A stretch of DNA of 64,000 bases from Oceanobacillus sojae (GTDB lineage: Bacteria; Bacillota; Bacilli; Bacillales; Amphibacillaceae), in assembly GCF_900162665.1 (NCBI RefSeq), contig NZ_LT727813.1:68961-132960 (forward strand). Reading direction: 5' to 3'. Position numbers and translations under genes: made by a program. The notes below the pieces were generated by a model. It had not been told where the DNA came from and did not search any database. It saw only the letters and a list, made by a program, of their open reading frames with translations. Every line of letters begins with the position of its first letter. Within the stretch, counting starts at the first letter, position 1. Below, piece after piece: positions 28,262-38,061 of the stretch.

Positions 28262-29557
28262 CTACATGTCATTACATGTAAAGGTTTTTATATGATTTTC
28301 TATTATTTTTATCAATTTCTCTGATTCACCGCATTTAAAAAAACTACTTTGAGCTTCATATTTTTCTGTTTTATATAAATCCTTCTCTGCAAAATAAAAT
28401 AAGTAATCATTCCCAAGACTAAAAATTATAGCGTTGTATTTTTTTCTTAGCTTCTTAGTTAGCCCAGATGTGACTTCTCCAGGCAGTATAATGATCAATT
28501 GTTTATCCCAAAGTCCAATCCAATAGGACACTTTAATTGAGGTAATAGTATTTAAAGACTCTTTCATATTAATCACGGCACGCTTCCCTTCAATTTCCAC
28601 ATCAATTAACCTTTTTTCTTCTATGCTTTTTGACTTTCGGGACTTTTGCGTTAACTCTTTTTAAACTTCTTGCACCCTTTCCTTAGAAATTTTACTTACA
28701 TCTTTTACTTCTAAACTTACAGACCCTTCCAGGAAATAAAGCTGGTCAAGAGTTTCATTCTTTTTTATATACTGCCTCTTGCTTAGATATTGTGAGTGAA
28801 GAGATTGACCAAATATTTTTGCTTGCTGGAAACTCTGATTTTCTCTAGTAAACCGGGTACTAACATTTGCACTACTCCCACTTATAAAACTTATTAGATC
28901 AAATCGTTGAGACATTCTTTTGTAAAATTCCCAAAGAAAATCTGCTGTTAGTAAATGATTGCTAGCAGATAAAACAGTAGGATGACAGGCGTAATTAACT
29001 AGTGCTGTTTGATTAGTATCAATTTGCATCTCAAATACAGTCATGAGTTGATCTATTGTTTTTAAAGGGTGATGTCGATCTGTAGCAATATCCTGTACCT
29101 CAGTTTGGCTTATACTGTAGTGAAAAGTTCCCATCTGTTTTTTAGCCGATCGCACTACTTTCTCTATTATCAAACAAAGGACATCCTCTAGGCCATTTTC
29201 ATACTCTCCAAAAATCCCTTTCAATCCAGCTTTCTCTTTTTTATTGGTATCTACTACGCCACTAGGACCTGAATGTGTATGTGTTGCAAAAAGAAAAAGG
29301 TCAAATGCAAAATGTTCCTCACAAGTATTTTCTTTTATTTTGTTTTTTACTTTATAACGTAAAGTGCTATCCACTCCAATCACATCTAATGATACAAAAC
29401 ATAAATAACATTTGTTTTGTTCGTCAAGAAACACATGTGCCTTGACAAATAACGAATCATGTTGTCCTTCACACTTTCTTATTGGATAATATCCGCTTAA
29501 CTCTGTTATCAGATTAGAATCCAGCTCTTTTTCAGAATAACCATACAAAAATGTCAT
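28262..29557 (-). pseudogene. Neutral ceramidase-like hydrolase with an in-frame nonsense codon
   Basis: The frame is open for 298 codons, with the ATHTHSGPSGV metal/active-site motif near residue 92 and NYACHPTVL near 190, typical of the neutral/alkaline non-lysosomal ceramidase N-terminal family. It stops at TAA (28661-28663) and continues in the same frame to 28262 as KELTQKSRKSKSIEEKRL and beyond, with a matching C-terminal part. A single GAA-to-TAA type change explains the break. Intact length would be about 431 aa. Such small bacterial family members occur beside amino-sugar genes; the substrate is unknown. Confidence 0.8.
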
Positions 29558-29590
29558 TATTTTTTTACTCCTTCACAAATTCACATCGAC

Positions 29591-29602
29591 ATATTATAAT
29601 AT
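29591..29602. promoter_or_regulatory. Palindrome ATATTATAATAT in operon promoter
   Basis: This perfect 12-bp palindrome includes the TATAAT hexamer and is flanked by GAC on one side and GTC near the other. It sits 34 bp upstream of the operon start codon, where an operator for the operon's GntR protein could overlap the -10 box. An AAGGAG ribosome site follows. Confidence 0.4.
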
Positions 29603-29675
29603 CTTGTCATAACAAAATAAAAATTGAGAGAAGGAAAACATTTGAATGTAATCATACGATTAAGGACTTGAGATT

Positions 29676-30011
29676 TCAGAGGCATTGTCAGGTCAGGTTG
29701 TGACACTTTTTGCAATCGGTTCTGTCGTTCAGCTATTCCATTGGTTACTTTAACACGGAGGCGGGGCTAAAAAATATTATTAACGGCGCCAGACATTTTG
29801 TTCTTGCCAATACATTAACAGCTTTTCCCCTTGTTATATTATATCCTTACCCTGGTATTATGTTGTATTGTAGAAACGACTATTGGATTGCTTTTGGGGG
29901 GTAGTAGCGGGTTATTCATGTCGCATGGTGATGCTGCCTCTACAAGGGCGTGCCTTAGCCATTGCAGGAACAGGACATTCGATTGCATTGTCACTGGGCG
30001 GTCGATTCTCG
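29676..30011 (+). pseudogene. MFS transporter internal remnant
   Basis: Frameshifted plus-strand pieces read SEALSGQVVTLFAIGSVVQL, then ANTLTAF, LTLVLCCIVETTIGLLLGG and LPLQGRALAIAGTGHSIALSLGGRF. These are pieces of a drug-type (DHA1) permease. At least three frame changes occur, and the N- and C-terminal halves are absent. It is fused directly to an ImmA/IrrE remnant. Confidence 0.65.
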
Positions 30012-30216
30012 TATTAGTCCAGCAGAACAACGTGAACATTTTTTTCGTGAATTATGTCACATTCTTTTTCATGTCAGTCATCAGTCAGATATACATGAAC
30101 CATTTCGTAACTTGGAAAAATGGGAAACTAACCACTTTGTCAAGTATGCTGTGTTACCCTTTCACATGATTAAAAAGTATAATCTAACTAATGAATATTT
30201 AAAAGAAGAATTCTAA
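30012..30216 (+). pseudogene. ImmA/IrrE metallopeptidase 3' remnant (HExxH altered)
   Basis: The frame reads SPAEQREHFFRELCHILFHV, then a region with EKWETNHFVKYAVLPFHMIKKY to the stop. This is the catalytic and downstream part of an ImmA/IrrE peptidase. The expected HELCH reads RELCH, so the first zinc ligand is lost. These proteases relieve repression of phages and integrative elements. Only about 67 codons remain. Confidence 0.7.
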
Positions 30217-30352
30217 ATAATTCACCATTTTTTAAAGAGCAAACATATATAAATGGATTTCATAAATCCTAGCTCTTACAGGTAGGGCAAGGCTTGACAG
30301 CTCTAAAAGGAAATACCTCCCCAAAAGACTGGAGGAGTACTTCCTATAATCA

Positions 30353-30500
30353 TTATGTGACAAACATATCTTTAAACCGGGTTCGACGATTCCAGCTGAT
30401 GGTAATATGATGAGGAACTGGATCGGTCAGCTTTAAGTCTAAGAACAAGCGGTAAGCATTATTTGTTTGAAATTCTTTTAAGTTGGCGTTCGGAACGAAT
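30353..30500 (-). pseudogene. IS1182-family transposase N-terminal remnant
   Basis: The minus strand reads FQTNNAYRLFLDLKLTDPVP, then HHITISWNRRTRFKDMFV and a stop, matching the conserved N-terminal part of IS1182-type transposases. No catalytic residues remain. The rest of the 30217-30661 gap shows nothing recognisable. Confidence 0.65.
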
Positions 30501-30661
30501 ACTGAAAAAATAGCAAAAAAACATCATTTTGAATAAAATAAGATGATACAGAGAGGGACATTCTTCACAATAATAAGATTTTACTTTTTCAATAATAAAA
30601 GAGCAATCAATGTATTTATGTCCTAGTACGAATATTGAAAGAAGCTATGTCTGATTGCATA

Positions 30662-30907
30662 TCATGAGAATATTCCAAGAAAAATATTTCTCAAACTTGT
30701 TAGAACGTGGTCAACCATCTTTGCAGGTGAATCCATATTCGGAAAAACAATATAGGTCACAGCTAGCGACCAACCTATAATCATTAAGAAAGAAAACACC
30801 ATTTTCTCCTTTTTCTTCGTTGATTTTATTTTTGACCATTGATAAATAAACATCAACACTGCCACTGCCGTTACACTAAAAATGTAGACACCTTTCATGT
30901 TCTTCAC
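30662..30907 (-). CDS. Small membrane protein at end of ger operon
   Basis: This 81-aa protein has two hydrophobic helices (MKNMKGVYIFSVTAVAVLMF and MVFSFLMIIGWSLAVTYIVF). No family is recognised with confidence; small membrane proteins of this kind are common beside ger genes. It starts 7 bp after gerC with an AAGAGGTGAAG site, so it is in the same operon. Confidence 0.65.
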   Translation of the reverse strand: MKNMKGVYIFSVTAVAVLMFIYQWSKIKSTKKKEKMVFSFLMIIGWSLAVTYIVFPNMDSPAKMVDHVLTSLRNIFLGIFS

Positions 30908-30913
30908 CTCTTT

Positions 30914-32075
30914 TTACCAAGGTACATTTCCTTGCCCTGTTCTTAAAATTTTTGCCTCAATATCAAAAGTTACTTCTACGGAAGGAAATCTTTCCTCCCA
31001 GTCTTTTTTTATTCCCTTCCATTGTTCAGGGTGCTTTCGTCTAAATTCTTCACCAAATTCGATAATGTCTGCTTTCATCTCTTTCTGCACTATTTCTAGA
31101 GTATCTGTTAGACGTGTTTCAATCGCTTCTGCTAACTCCTTTTCCAGTACTCTTTGTTTTTCGATTTCATTTAAATCCCAATTCGTTTTATTCTGTATCA
31201 CATCATCTATCGTTTCAATCTGGACAGTCATTTTCAATTGGTTGCCGTCTATCTCAGGTATCAACTTTGTTGTTCCCTTAATTAAATTCATAGAAATAAG
31301 ACCGTCTGCATTTTCTGGTTGTACCGTGACCGTAGCTTCTTTTATTTCATCTCTAAACCATAGTACTCCTCTAGTTAACCGATCATCAATGGAACCGACC
31401 ATTTTACCGTTTTTTAAGATAGCTGATTGATTAATATACGCAGTCGTTTCTAAGGGCTGTTCCCCCTCTTCAGGTGGTAATTTATCAACCATAGGAAGAA
31501 TGGCAGCGTCCGATTCTCCTTTCAACATTTCCATTAAATCAAATAATGTTACTTTCATTAACACTTCTGATTTAGCTAATTCTATTAATACCTCAGAAGA
31601 ACTTCTTTCTAAAGGCGGAAGCAAAGCCATAATATCTTTCGCACTTCCCTCGCTAATAAATACGTAACTTCTCAACCGCGGCTCAGGCAGGATGACGGAT
31701 TAAAAAATCTAATTCTTCACGAATTCCTGTCTCGGCTAAAGCTTTATTAATCACAATCGCTTTCGTATGACTCCATAGAATTTCTCTTGGAAGTTGTGTA
31801 TCAAGATCCTCAATGGCTTTTGGTATCGATATGCCTTTTCCTGTTTGATGAATCATTTTATTGCCCCCTACCTGGCTGCTCTCTCCCCCCATTCCCTCGC
31901 CACCATCACTGTTTGGAGAATGTATCTCAACTGTTACTTCTATTTCTCCATCTTCCGTTTGATCCAATCCCACTCCAGTTACAACCCAAAGATCATTGGT
32001 CTCCCTTCGGTCCCAACAACCCGTGAGCAAAAATAAGGAGATACCGATAAGCCATATTATTTTCAGCCGCTTCAC
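30914..32075 (-). pseudogene. Ger(x)C family germinant receptor lipoprotein, frameshifted
   Basis: The first part (130 codons) starts MKRLKIIWLIGISLFLLTGC with a lipobox Cys at residue 20 and WDRRETNDLWVVTG, diagnostic of GerC proteins. It ends prematurely at LDFLIRHPA. The second part (253 codons) resumes LRSYVFISEGSAKDIMALLP and runs to the C-terminus. The break is a 4-bp tandem duplication (CAGGCAGG, 31684-31691); removing one unit restores HPEPRLRSYVF. The start overlaps gerB by 4 bp. It is a membrane-anchored subunit of a nutrient germinant receptor. Confidence 0.9.
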
Positions 32076-33190
32076 TTTTTCTCCCTGCCTTTCTGCTTAA
32101 AAATCTTCATTTTACGTATGTAAGCTATCGAAAGCAGGAACATGGGGATAATCAGTCCATACACCAAAGTATCTGTTAACCCATGGGAAACCTCATGAAA
32201 ATGTTCGGATGCCTCTGCGGAATTAAGAAACGCCTGTATCGCAAACACCCCAATCAGAAAACCGGTCGGCAGGACAAGAGAGCGGTAGTTGGAGAGGTTA
32301 AACCACTGAGCCGTACCCAGCACTAAAGCATAGTAAAACACACAAATTTTGATAAATGTCCCTGCAATCCAAATCGCCATAACAATTGCTTCGAGATGAG
32401 ACAAAAATTCGGCTATGCTAATATATCTCGCCGCGCTCATAAGTGGGGCAGTAAAATTTCCCGTTACACGTCCAAAGACCAAAATAACGATGATATTAGT
32501 AAGCACTAATGTTATCGTAACAGCTAATACCGAAATGCCTCCCCATTTCATTCCTTTTTCTCGATTTGTTAAATATGGAAGGAAAAAATAGATAATTCCA
32601 AATTGAGCAAACCATGTGTATAAAGCCAAAGAACCTTTAACGGAAGGCATTATACCATTCTCCATCACTGGTAGCATCCGCTTTATCTCTATATCTGGAA
32701 GGAGTAATACGACGATGACCAAAAAAAGCAAGAAAAAAACTGGGAAGACCATTTCAGACAGTCTTCCTATAACCTCAAGTCCTCCATGTACTGCAAACGC
32801 ACACAACAGGATCATCATACCTATTACCACATACTTTGGAGTATGGGGGAGGAATTCACTAACCACAAATTCTCCATATTGCCAAACCATCACACTGATT
32901 GAAGTATACAGTAACAGCAATAAGATAAAACCGATTACCTTACCAAAAAAGACACCAAGAATATGTTCGCTGTATTGCATAATCGTATCGTCCGGATAAA
33001 GCTTGTGTAATTTATATGCAATATATACACTTAGCAAACCTAAAGGAAAAGCCCAAAGAGGAGAGATCCAAATATCCTGCTGCGCAGCATCAAAGACTGT
33101 TTTGGGAATGAAAAGAATCCCCGTTGCTATAATAGCGTGATACATCATCACGCTCATCTGTGAAGCTGATATTTTTCCTTTCTCTATCAT
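32072..33190 (-). CDS. GerB-type germinant receptor permease subunit
   Basis: This 372-aa protein of the GerAB/spore permease family (APC superfamily) has about ten membrane helices starting near residue 10 (QMSVMMYHAIIATGILFIPK) and a family-typical FLPYLTN motif near 210. It forms the inner-membrane ligand-binding subunit with GerA and GerC. It follows gerA by 19 bp and overlaps gerC by 4 bp. It appears intact. Confidence 0.92.
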   Translation of the reverse strand: MIEKGKISASQMSVMMYHAIIATGILFIPKTVFDAAQQDIWISPLWAFPLGLLSVYIAYKLHKLYPDDTIMQYSEHILGVFFGKVIGFILLLLLYTSISVMVWQYGEFVVSEFLPHTPKYVVIGMMILLCAFAVHGGLEVIGRLSEMVFPVFFLLFLVIVVLLLPDIEIKRMLPVMENGIMPSVKGSLALYTWFAQFGIIYFFLPYLTNREKGMKWGGISVLAVTITLVLTNIIVILVFGRVTGNFTAPLMSAARYISIAEFLSHLEAIVMAIWIAGTFIKICVFYYALVLGTAQWFNLSNYRSLVLPTGFLIGVFAIQAFLNSAEASEHFHEVSHGLTDTLVYGLIIPMFLLSIAYIRKMKIFKQKGREKK

Positions 33191-33209
33191 TTATTTCACC
33201 ACCTCTAGG

Positions 33210-34766
33210 TCATTCTTCCCCGCTTTCCTTTTCGGGAAAAGGCTTCTGGTTAGAAGATTGCCGATATTTATTATATTCTCCCGTTAAATGGGGACGCGTA
33301 TTTAATTTCCATAAAGGTGCCCTTATTAAAGTATCTTTCATATCTCTTCTTTTCATTGGAGCTAATGGAGAGAGATAAGGCACACCGAAGGAACGTAACG
33401 TACTCAGGTGTATGATAATAGCCAAGAGTCCCATCATGATGCCTATAAATCCAAACGTTCCCGCCAGTAACATAATTGGAAAACGTAATAATCTGAAGGG
33501 AATAGCAATATTGTAACGCGGAATTGTAAAGGAAGCGATACCAGTAAGGGCAACAACCATGACCATGGGATCTGAGACTAAACCAGCAGCTACCGCTGCC
33601 TGACCAATAACCAATGCTCCTACAATACTAACAGCAGCTCCTACTTGTTTTGGAAGTCTAAGTCCTGCTTCCCGCAATCCTTCAAACGTAATCTCCATAA
33701 GTAAAGCTTCCACTAGCGCAGGAAATGGAATTGCCTCGCGTGAATCAACCATAGTAAGCAGTAATTTAGTCGGAACCATCTCTTGGTGATAGGTAATCAC
33801 AGCAACATATAAAGATGGTAACAGGAGAGAAATAAATAAAAATATTAAACGTAACCAGCGAGTTGCCGTAGATATCACGAAATGATGATAATAATCTTCT
33901 CCAGATTGAAATAAGGAATAGAATGTCGTTGGAGCAATCAAAACAAAGGGTGTACCATCCACAACAATGACCACACGTCCTTCCAGCAAATTAGAAACTG
34001 CTGTATCAGGTCGCTCTGTAACAAGTACTTGTGGAAACGGAGAGTAAGAATTGTCTTGAATTAATTCTTCTATGTACCCAGATTCTAATATTCCATCAAT
34101 GTCAATTCGTTTAATACGTTGAGTGATTTCTTCAATCAGCGTTTCATCTGATAAATCTTGAATATAAGTTATCATAATTGTAGTTTGTGTGTAACTCCCC
34201 ACTTTTAAGGTTTTCATTTTTAGTTGGGGACTTTTGATCTTTCTTCGCAACAAAGAGGTATTAACCTCCACACTCTCCGTAAAACCTTCACGAGGCCCTC
34301 TAACTACCAACTCACCAGATGGTTCTTCGATGGCACGCTTCTCCCATTTAGCCAATCCCAATGCATATCCTTGTTGGTCACCATCCAGCAATAAAATAGG
34401 GTTACCAACGGATAATTGTTCAACACAGGTGTCAAAAGATTCAATCTTTGTTATCTCGGCAACAGATACTCTCTGTTCAATCAATAATCTGGGATTTATA
34501 GATTTCTGATCGGTTTGTTGCATAAGCGGTGTTAATACATTACTGTCTATTTCTTCAATATTTGACATACCTTTTATGTAAACTAATTGAGCCTTTATCT
34601 GATCAGCAATTACAAATGAACGGAAAATAACATCTGAGCAATCTTCATAAAGAAAATGTAGCACTTCTGTATTTTTCTCCAAATTAGAATAAAGAGGTTT
34701 TAAAACCTCTTCATCAATCTGCCGTTCTTTATTTCGATTAAATTTAAATTTTTTTCGATTAAACAT
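33210..34766 (-). CDS. GerA-type germinant receptor subunit
   Basis: This 518-aa GerA/GerKA family protein has a soluble N-terminal domain (residues 1-260; QYALGLAKWEKRAIEEPSGE). Membrane segments follow with ALVEALLMEITFEGLREAGLRLP near 365, the best-conserved family stretch, and a C-terminal cytosolic tail (SPLAPMKRRDMKDTLIR). It is the first gene of a gerA-gerB-gerC operon, normally expressed in the forespore under SigG. Length is normal. Confidence 0.93.
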   Translation of the reverse strand: MFNRKKFKFNRNKERQIDEEVLKPLYSNLEKNTEVLHFLYEDCSDVIFRSFVIADQIKAQLVYIKGMSNIEEIDSNVLTPLMQQTDQKSINPRLLIEQRVSVAEITKIESFDTCVEQLSVGNPILLLDGDQQGYALGLAKWEKRAIEEPSGELVVRGPREGFTESVEVNTSLLRRKIKSPQLKMKTLKVGSYTQTTIMITYIQDLSDETLIEEITQRIKRIDIDGILESGYIEELIQDNSYSPFPQVLVTERPDTAVSNLLEGRVVIVVDGTPFVLIAPTTFYSLFQSGEDYYHHFVISTATRWLRLIFLFISLLLPSLYVAVITYHQEMVPTKLLLTMVDSREAIPFPALVEALLMEITFEGLREAGLRLPKQVGAAVSIVGALVIGQAAVAAGLVSDPMVMVVALTGIASFTIPRYNIAIPFRLLRFPIMLLAGTFGFIGIMMGLLAIIIHLSTLRSFGVPYLSPLAPMKRRDMKDTLIRAPLWKLNTRPHLTGEYNKYRQSSNQKPFPEKESGEE

Positions 34767-34874
34767 AAGAATCCCACTTTCTTATGGTCTCTAAACATTC
34801 ATATTATATGGAGGTATCTTCCCAGTAGTATCTCACTTATTTTTAAATTTATTCCCTGTTAAGAAATGCTATAT

Positions 34875-35189
34875 AGACAAAACATCCTTTATTTTTTGTT
34901 CCACTTCAACAAGTTTATTTACAGGCATTGAATATTTCTCTTTATCAAGAGAAACTCTTTTTTCATTACTGATCAGTATATTTTCATAACCACTTTCAGT
35001 CACTTCAGCGATAGCAAAATCATATTCTTCAAGAATATCCCTAGATGAATAGGATTTTTATTTCATTGTTGTTCCCTACATTTATTGCTAAAGATCGAAT
35101 AAATTCAGCTCTATCCTCCATCAGATCTTCGCAGTTTTCATTTGCATAACCTGCTCTAAATCCATCTAATAACGAGTCATACAAAACCA
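34875..35189 (-). pseudogene. Degenerate hypothetical gene
   Basis: The minus strand reads MVLYDSLLDGFRAGYANENC and on to NVGNNNEIKILFI, then stops. In a shifted frame it continues EEYDFAIAEVTESGYENILI to DVLSI and a stop. Both parts look like coding sequence with acidic composition and suggest a single small gene broken near 35050. The start region is also out of frame with its ribosome site. No family was recognised. Confidence 0.5.
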
Positions 35190-35251
35190 TAACATTTTTT
35201 GTTGTTACTATTTTCCATTTACATTCCTCCTATATCTAAATCTAATTTAAT

Positions 35252-35292
35252 AAAGCCCCCAAGAAATTAATCATGAAGGGCTTGTTTAAAAG
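35252..35292. terminator. Possible terminator
   Basis: AAGCCC pairs with GGGCTT over an 18-nt loop, followed by GTTTAA. The stem is short. The remaining 35193-35478 sequence shows no gene apart from the Sda-like ribosome site. Confidence 0.35.
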
Positions 35293-35478
35293 GGATTTAA
35301 GCATTAGATCTTATAATACATCTATATCATCTTTATTGAATCATAAAGTTCGATAAAAGTTCATATTTAATCTTATTTTCAATGAATTAACGAGCATATT
35401 ATTTTAACTTCCATAACTTTTCATGTATACTCTCATTGTTTATGACTTTTACAGAATGTAAGGAGATTAGGGTGAATC

Positions 35479-35649
35479 ATGGAGAATCTAGGTGATAAAC
35501 TACTTATCGAAGCTTATTTTAAAGCAAAAGAATTAAATCTTGACATAGTTTTTATTAAGATGTTAGCAATTGAACTCCGAAAGCGTTCAATTGACATAAG
35601 AAATGAATCCGAATTAAGACAGCTTTTAAACATCCAGTTCAATAGCTAA
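35479..35649 (+). CDS. sda: Sda-like sporulation histidine kinase inhibitor
   Basis: This 56-aa frame reads MENLGDKLLIEAYFKAKELN and LDIVFIKMLAIELRKRSID. It matches the Sda pattern ([34 protein letters not shown] in Bacillus subtilis), a helical hairpin that blocks KinA/KinB autophosphorylation. The Leu-Ile-Glu-Tyr-Phe face is kept, and it has a longer C-terminal tail of about 15 residues. It has an AGGAGAT/AGGGTGA ribosome region. No clear DnaA box was seen upstream, so replication control as in Bacillus subtilis is not shown. Confidence 0.75.
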   Translation: MENLGDKLLIEAYFKAKELNLDIVFIKMLAIELRKRSIDIRNESELRQLLNIQFNS

Positions 35650-35694
35650 ATCAAGTATATTCGTAAATAACAAAAGATAATTATACCAATTGTA

Positions 35695-36337
35695 TTTGTC
35701 AAATAAAGTGTGTAAGTGGGAGTGTAAACTAAACTGTGTAAGTTAAAAGAGCGTACAGCTCTTACTACGAAGTTTAGTTTTTTTATTGTTAAAATAAATA
35801 TATATGATTGGGAAGTTATTCTATTGTCTAAATCAAAGCGAGAAGAGAAATCAGCTGAATTGGCAAAACAAATTCTAGAAAACTACCAACCAAAGGCCGC
35901 GGAAAACATGCAAAATGCACTAAAAGAAATATTTGGGCCGATTTTTTGAGTCCTTTTTGAAAGGTGAATTTGAATCCTTTAAACAACAGTGGGCAGCATA
36001 TCAAGGAACGCTCGATGTATGGAGAAGGAATTTTAACCATGTGGAGCAGCTTTATGATTATGGAAGTGCCATTCGGAGAGTAATGTACACCACGAACTCA
36101 GTAGAAAACGTCCATTCCAGTTTCCGAAAAGTAACAAAAAAAGAAGCATTCCCTAACGAGAACGCTCTGTTAAAAGTATTATATTTACGAATCTGAGAAC
36201 TAGAATCCAAGTGGGGTGGGCGGTCGTCATATTCAAAATTGGTCAATGGTTATGAACCAACTTTTTCATGATGAACTGAAAGATAGAGTGTTAAAGTACC
36301 TTAAGTGTATAGGAACTTACACACTTTATTTGACAAA
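35695..36337 (+). mobile_element. Internally deleted IS256-family element
   Basis: The 23-bp terminal inverted repeats TTTGTCAAATAAAGTGTGTAAGT (35695-35717) and its reverse complement (36315-36337) bound a 643-bp relic; complete IS256-type elements are roughly 1.3-1.5 kb. Inside are the transposase N-terminus (SAELAKQILENYQPKAAENM, FGPIF) and C-terminus (MYTTNSVENVHSSFRKVTKK), joined with frame loss. It cannot move on its own but could be mobilised in trans. Confidence 0.85.
35824..36196 (+). pseudogene. IS256 (mutator type) transposase remnant
   Basis: An N-terminal piece (MSKSKREEKSAELAKQILEN) and a C-terminal piece (DYGSAIRRVMYTTNSVENVH then FPNENALLKVLYL) of a mutator-type transposase are present. 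The central catalytic Asp residues are lost to an internal deletion. Confidence 0.85.
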
Positions 36338-36409
36338 CCCGGAAAAACTTAAATCAAGCAGATTTTAGTGCCCTAAAAAAAGTGGAACTCTTTTATTTTT
36401 TTGAACGTA

Positions 36410-36665
36410 TCACTTAACCATAAGTTTTGATAAATTATTCTGTTGACTTTTTAGAACTTTAACTTCAAACGGATATAAAATTAAATGAAAGCACATATGA
36501 ACCAGTATTGCAGCAATGATGCCATTATTATAATAATTGCCATCCACAAATAATGCCTACAAGCATATTGCCTATGAAGATGTAACTATACAGTATAAAT
36601 GACTTTCCAGCTATTGAGGAACCTTGATAATGCGCTAGTGTAAAAATCAAACTAGATACAACAAT
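36410..36665 (-). pseudogene. CPBP (CAAX-type) intramembrane protease 3' remnant
   Basis: The minus strand reads SVWTSIVVSSLIFTLAHYQG then SYIFIGNMLVGIICGW. A frameshift follows and it continues YYNNGIIAAILVHMCFHLIL to a stop at 36410. The AHxxG and HxxF motifs of CPBP metalloproteases are recognisable, but the EExxxR motif and the N-terminus are missing. It is joined to the 3' end of the brnQ relic, implying a deletion between them. Confidence 0.7.
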
Positions 36666-38003
36666 AGATGTCCATACCGATATTCCTTTTTGAATAGTGA
36701 TAATAACCAACCACATATTCCACCTAATAAAGCAGGTAAGATCCAACCAAACCCCCTTTCACTTAAAGGCAGTTTTATAATTGGAGAAATAAAATCCCAA
36801 TTTTCATTGATGGCTATGAGGCCATCATTTAAGCTCACAATCATTGTAAAGATTACAGCCCCTCTATAGACAAACTTCTGACCATTGAAAAGTTTATCTA
36901 GGAAGGTCAACATAATTAATACAATAATAATAGGGTAAATAAAATTTAAAACGGGAACAGACAAGCCAATTAATTTCTCTAATCCCACATTTGCTACTAC
37001 TCCACTAAATAGAACAAAAAAAGTAAGAAACCCTTTGTATGAAATTCTGGGAACCTTTTTATGAAAATAAAGTGCACAGGATGAAAGCAGACCTGCACCA
37101 GTCGGGATACATGCTAATATAATTGCAATTCCCAAAATAACATTGCCAAATACACCAAAGTATTCTTGTGAAGCACCGGATAAAATAGAAGCTCCTGATG
37201 TAAATGAAAAAGTTGAGCTTGTTGCCCCTAAGTACCCTAGACCCAGATAGATAGAACCTAAACAGATTAGAGCAATCGTGCTAGATTTCCATATGATATG
37301 TTGAATATTCTTTTTTTTGAAAAACGCCTCTGTCTCTAATTGCATTTATGATGATGGTAGCAAAAATGATAGAGACAATCGTATCCATTGTTAAATAGCC
37401 CTCTGTGATTCCCTTAAAAAATGGATGTTCTGCATACTCATTTAAAGGAGTTTCTGGTGCATTAAATGGTTTGACTATCGCTGCTATAATTAATACAGAT
37501 AAAATAAGTAATAAGAAGGGCGTTACAAATTTTCCAAAACGATCAACAAATTTGCTAGGATGAAGTGCTAAAAAATACACAATTAAAAAATAAAAAATAG
37601 TAAAAATAAATAACGAAAAAGAGTTTCCGTCATTAGGTAGAAAAGGTGCAATAGCTATTTCATATGAAACCACACCAGTTCTTGGACCAGCAAAAAAAGG
37701 ACCGATAGATAAATAGGTAATACTAGTTAAAAGTACAGCAAAGACAGGGTGTATTTTTTTACTTAAGTCTTCTGCTGAACCTGTATTGCTTGCATATGCA
37801 ATAGATAACAGCCCCAATATAGGCAAACCTATACCTGATATAAGGAAACTGCCCATACCATGCCAAATAGATTCCCCTGCATTTTTCCCTAATTCAGGTG
37901 GGAAGATTAAATTACCTGCACCAAAGAAAAGAGAAAAAACCATCAAACCAATGAATAATATTTCTTTATTGGATAATGTTTGTTTCATTTGGAAATAGTT
38001 CAA
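36647..38003 (-). pseudogene. brnQ: Branched-chain amino acid transporter BrnQ (LIVCS family), frameshifted
   Basis: The first part begins MNYFQMKQTLSNKEILFIGL and SLFFGAGNLIFPPELG, diagnostic for LIVCS Na+-coupled Leu/Ile/Val carriers. It runs out of frame at an A8 tract (37311-37318 as T8 on the plus strand), and the rest, KKNIQHIIWKSSTIALICLG onward, is in another frame. Removing one base restores continuity. The C-terminal tail is abnormal and merges with a CPBP relic. It is downstream of a thioesterase and near an azl locus with the same kind of lesion. Confidence 0.88.
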
Positions 38004-38061
38004 CTCCTTAAAAATAGCTGTTTAAAACATTAAACAAGTGAATTTAATTTAAAATGTTCAG

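Noticed and set aside
30897-31430. 177-aa plus-strand ORF
   Set aside because: It lies antisense to gerC, has no family resemblance and its composition follows from the opposite strand.
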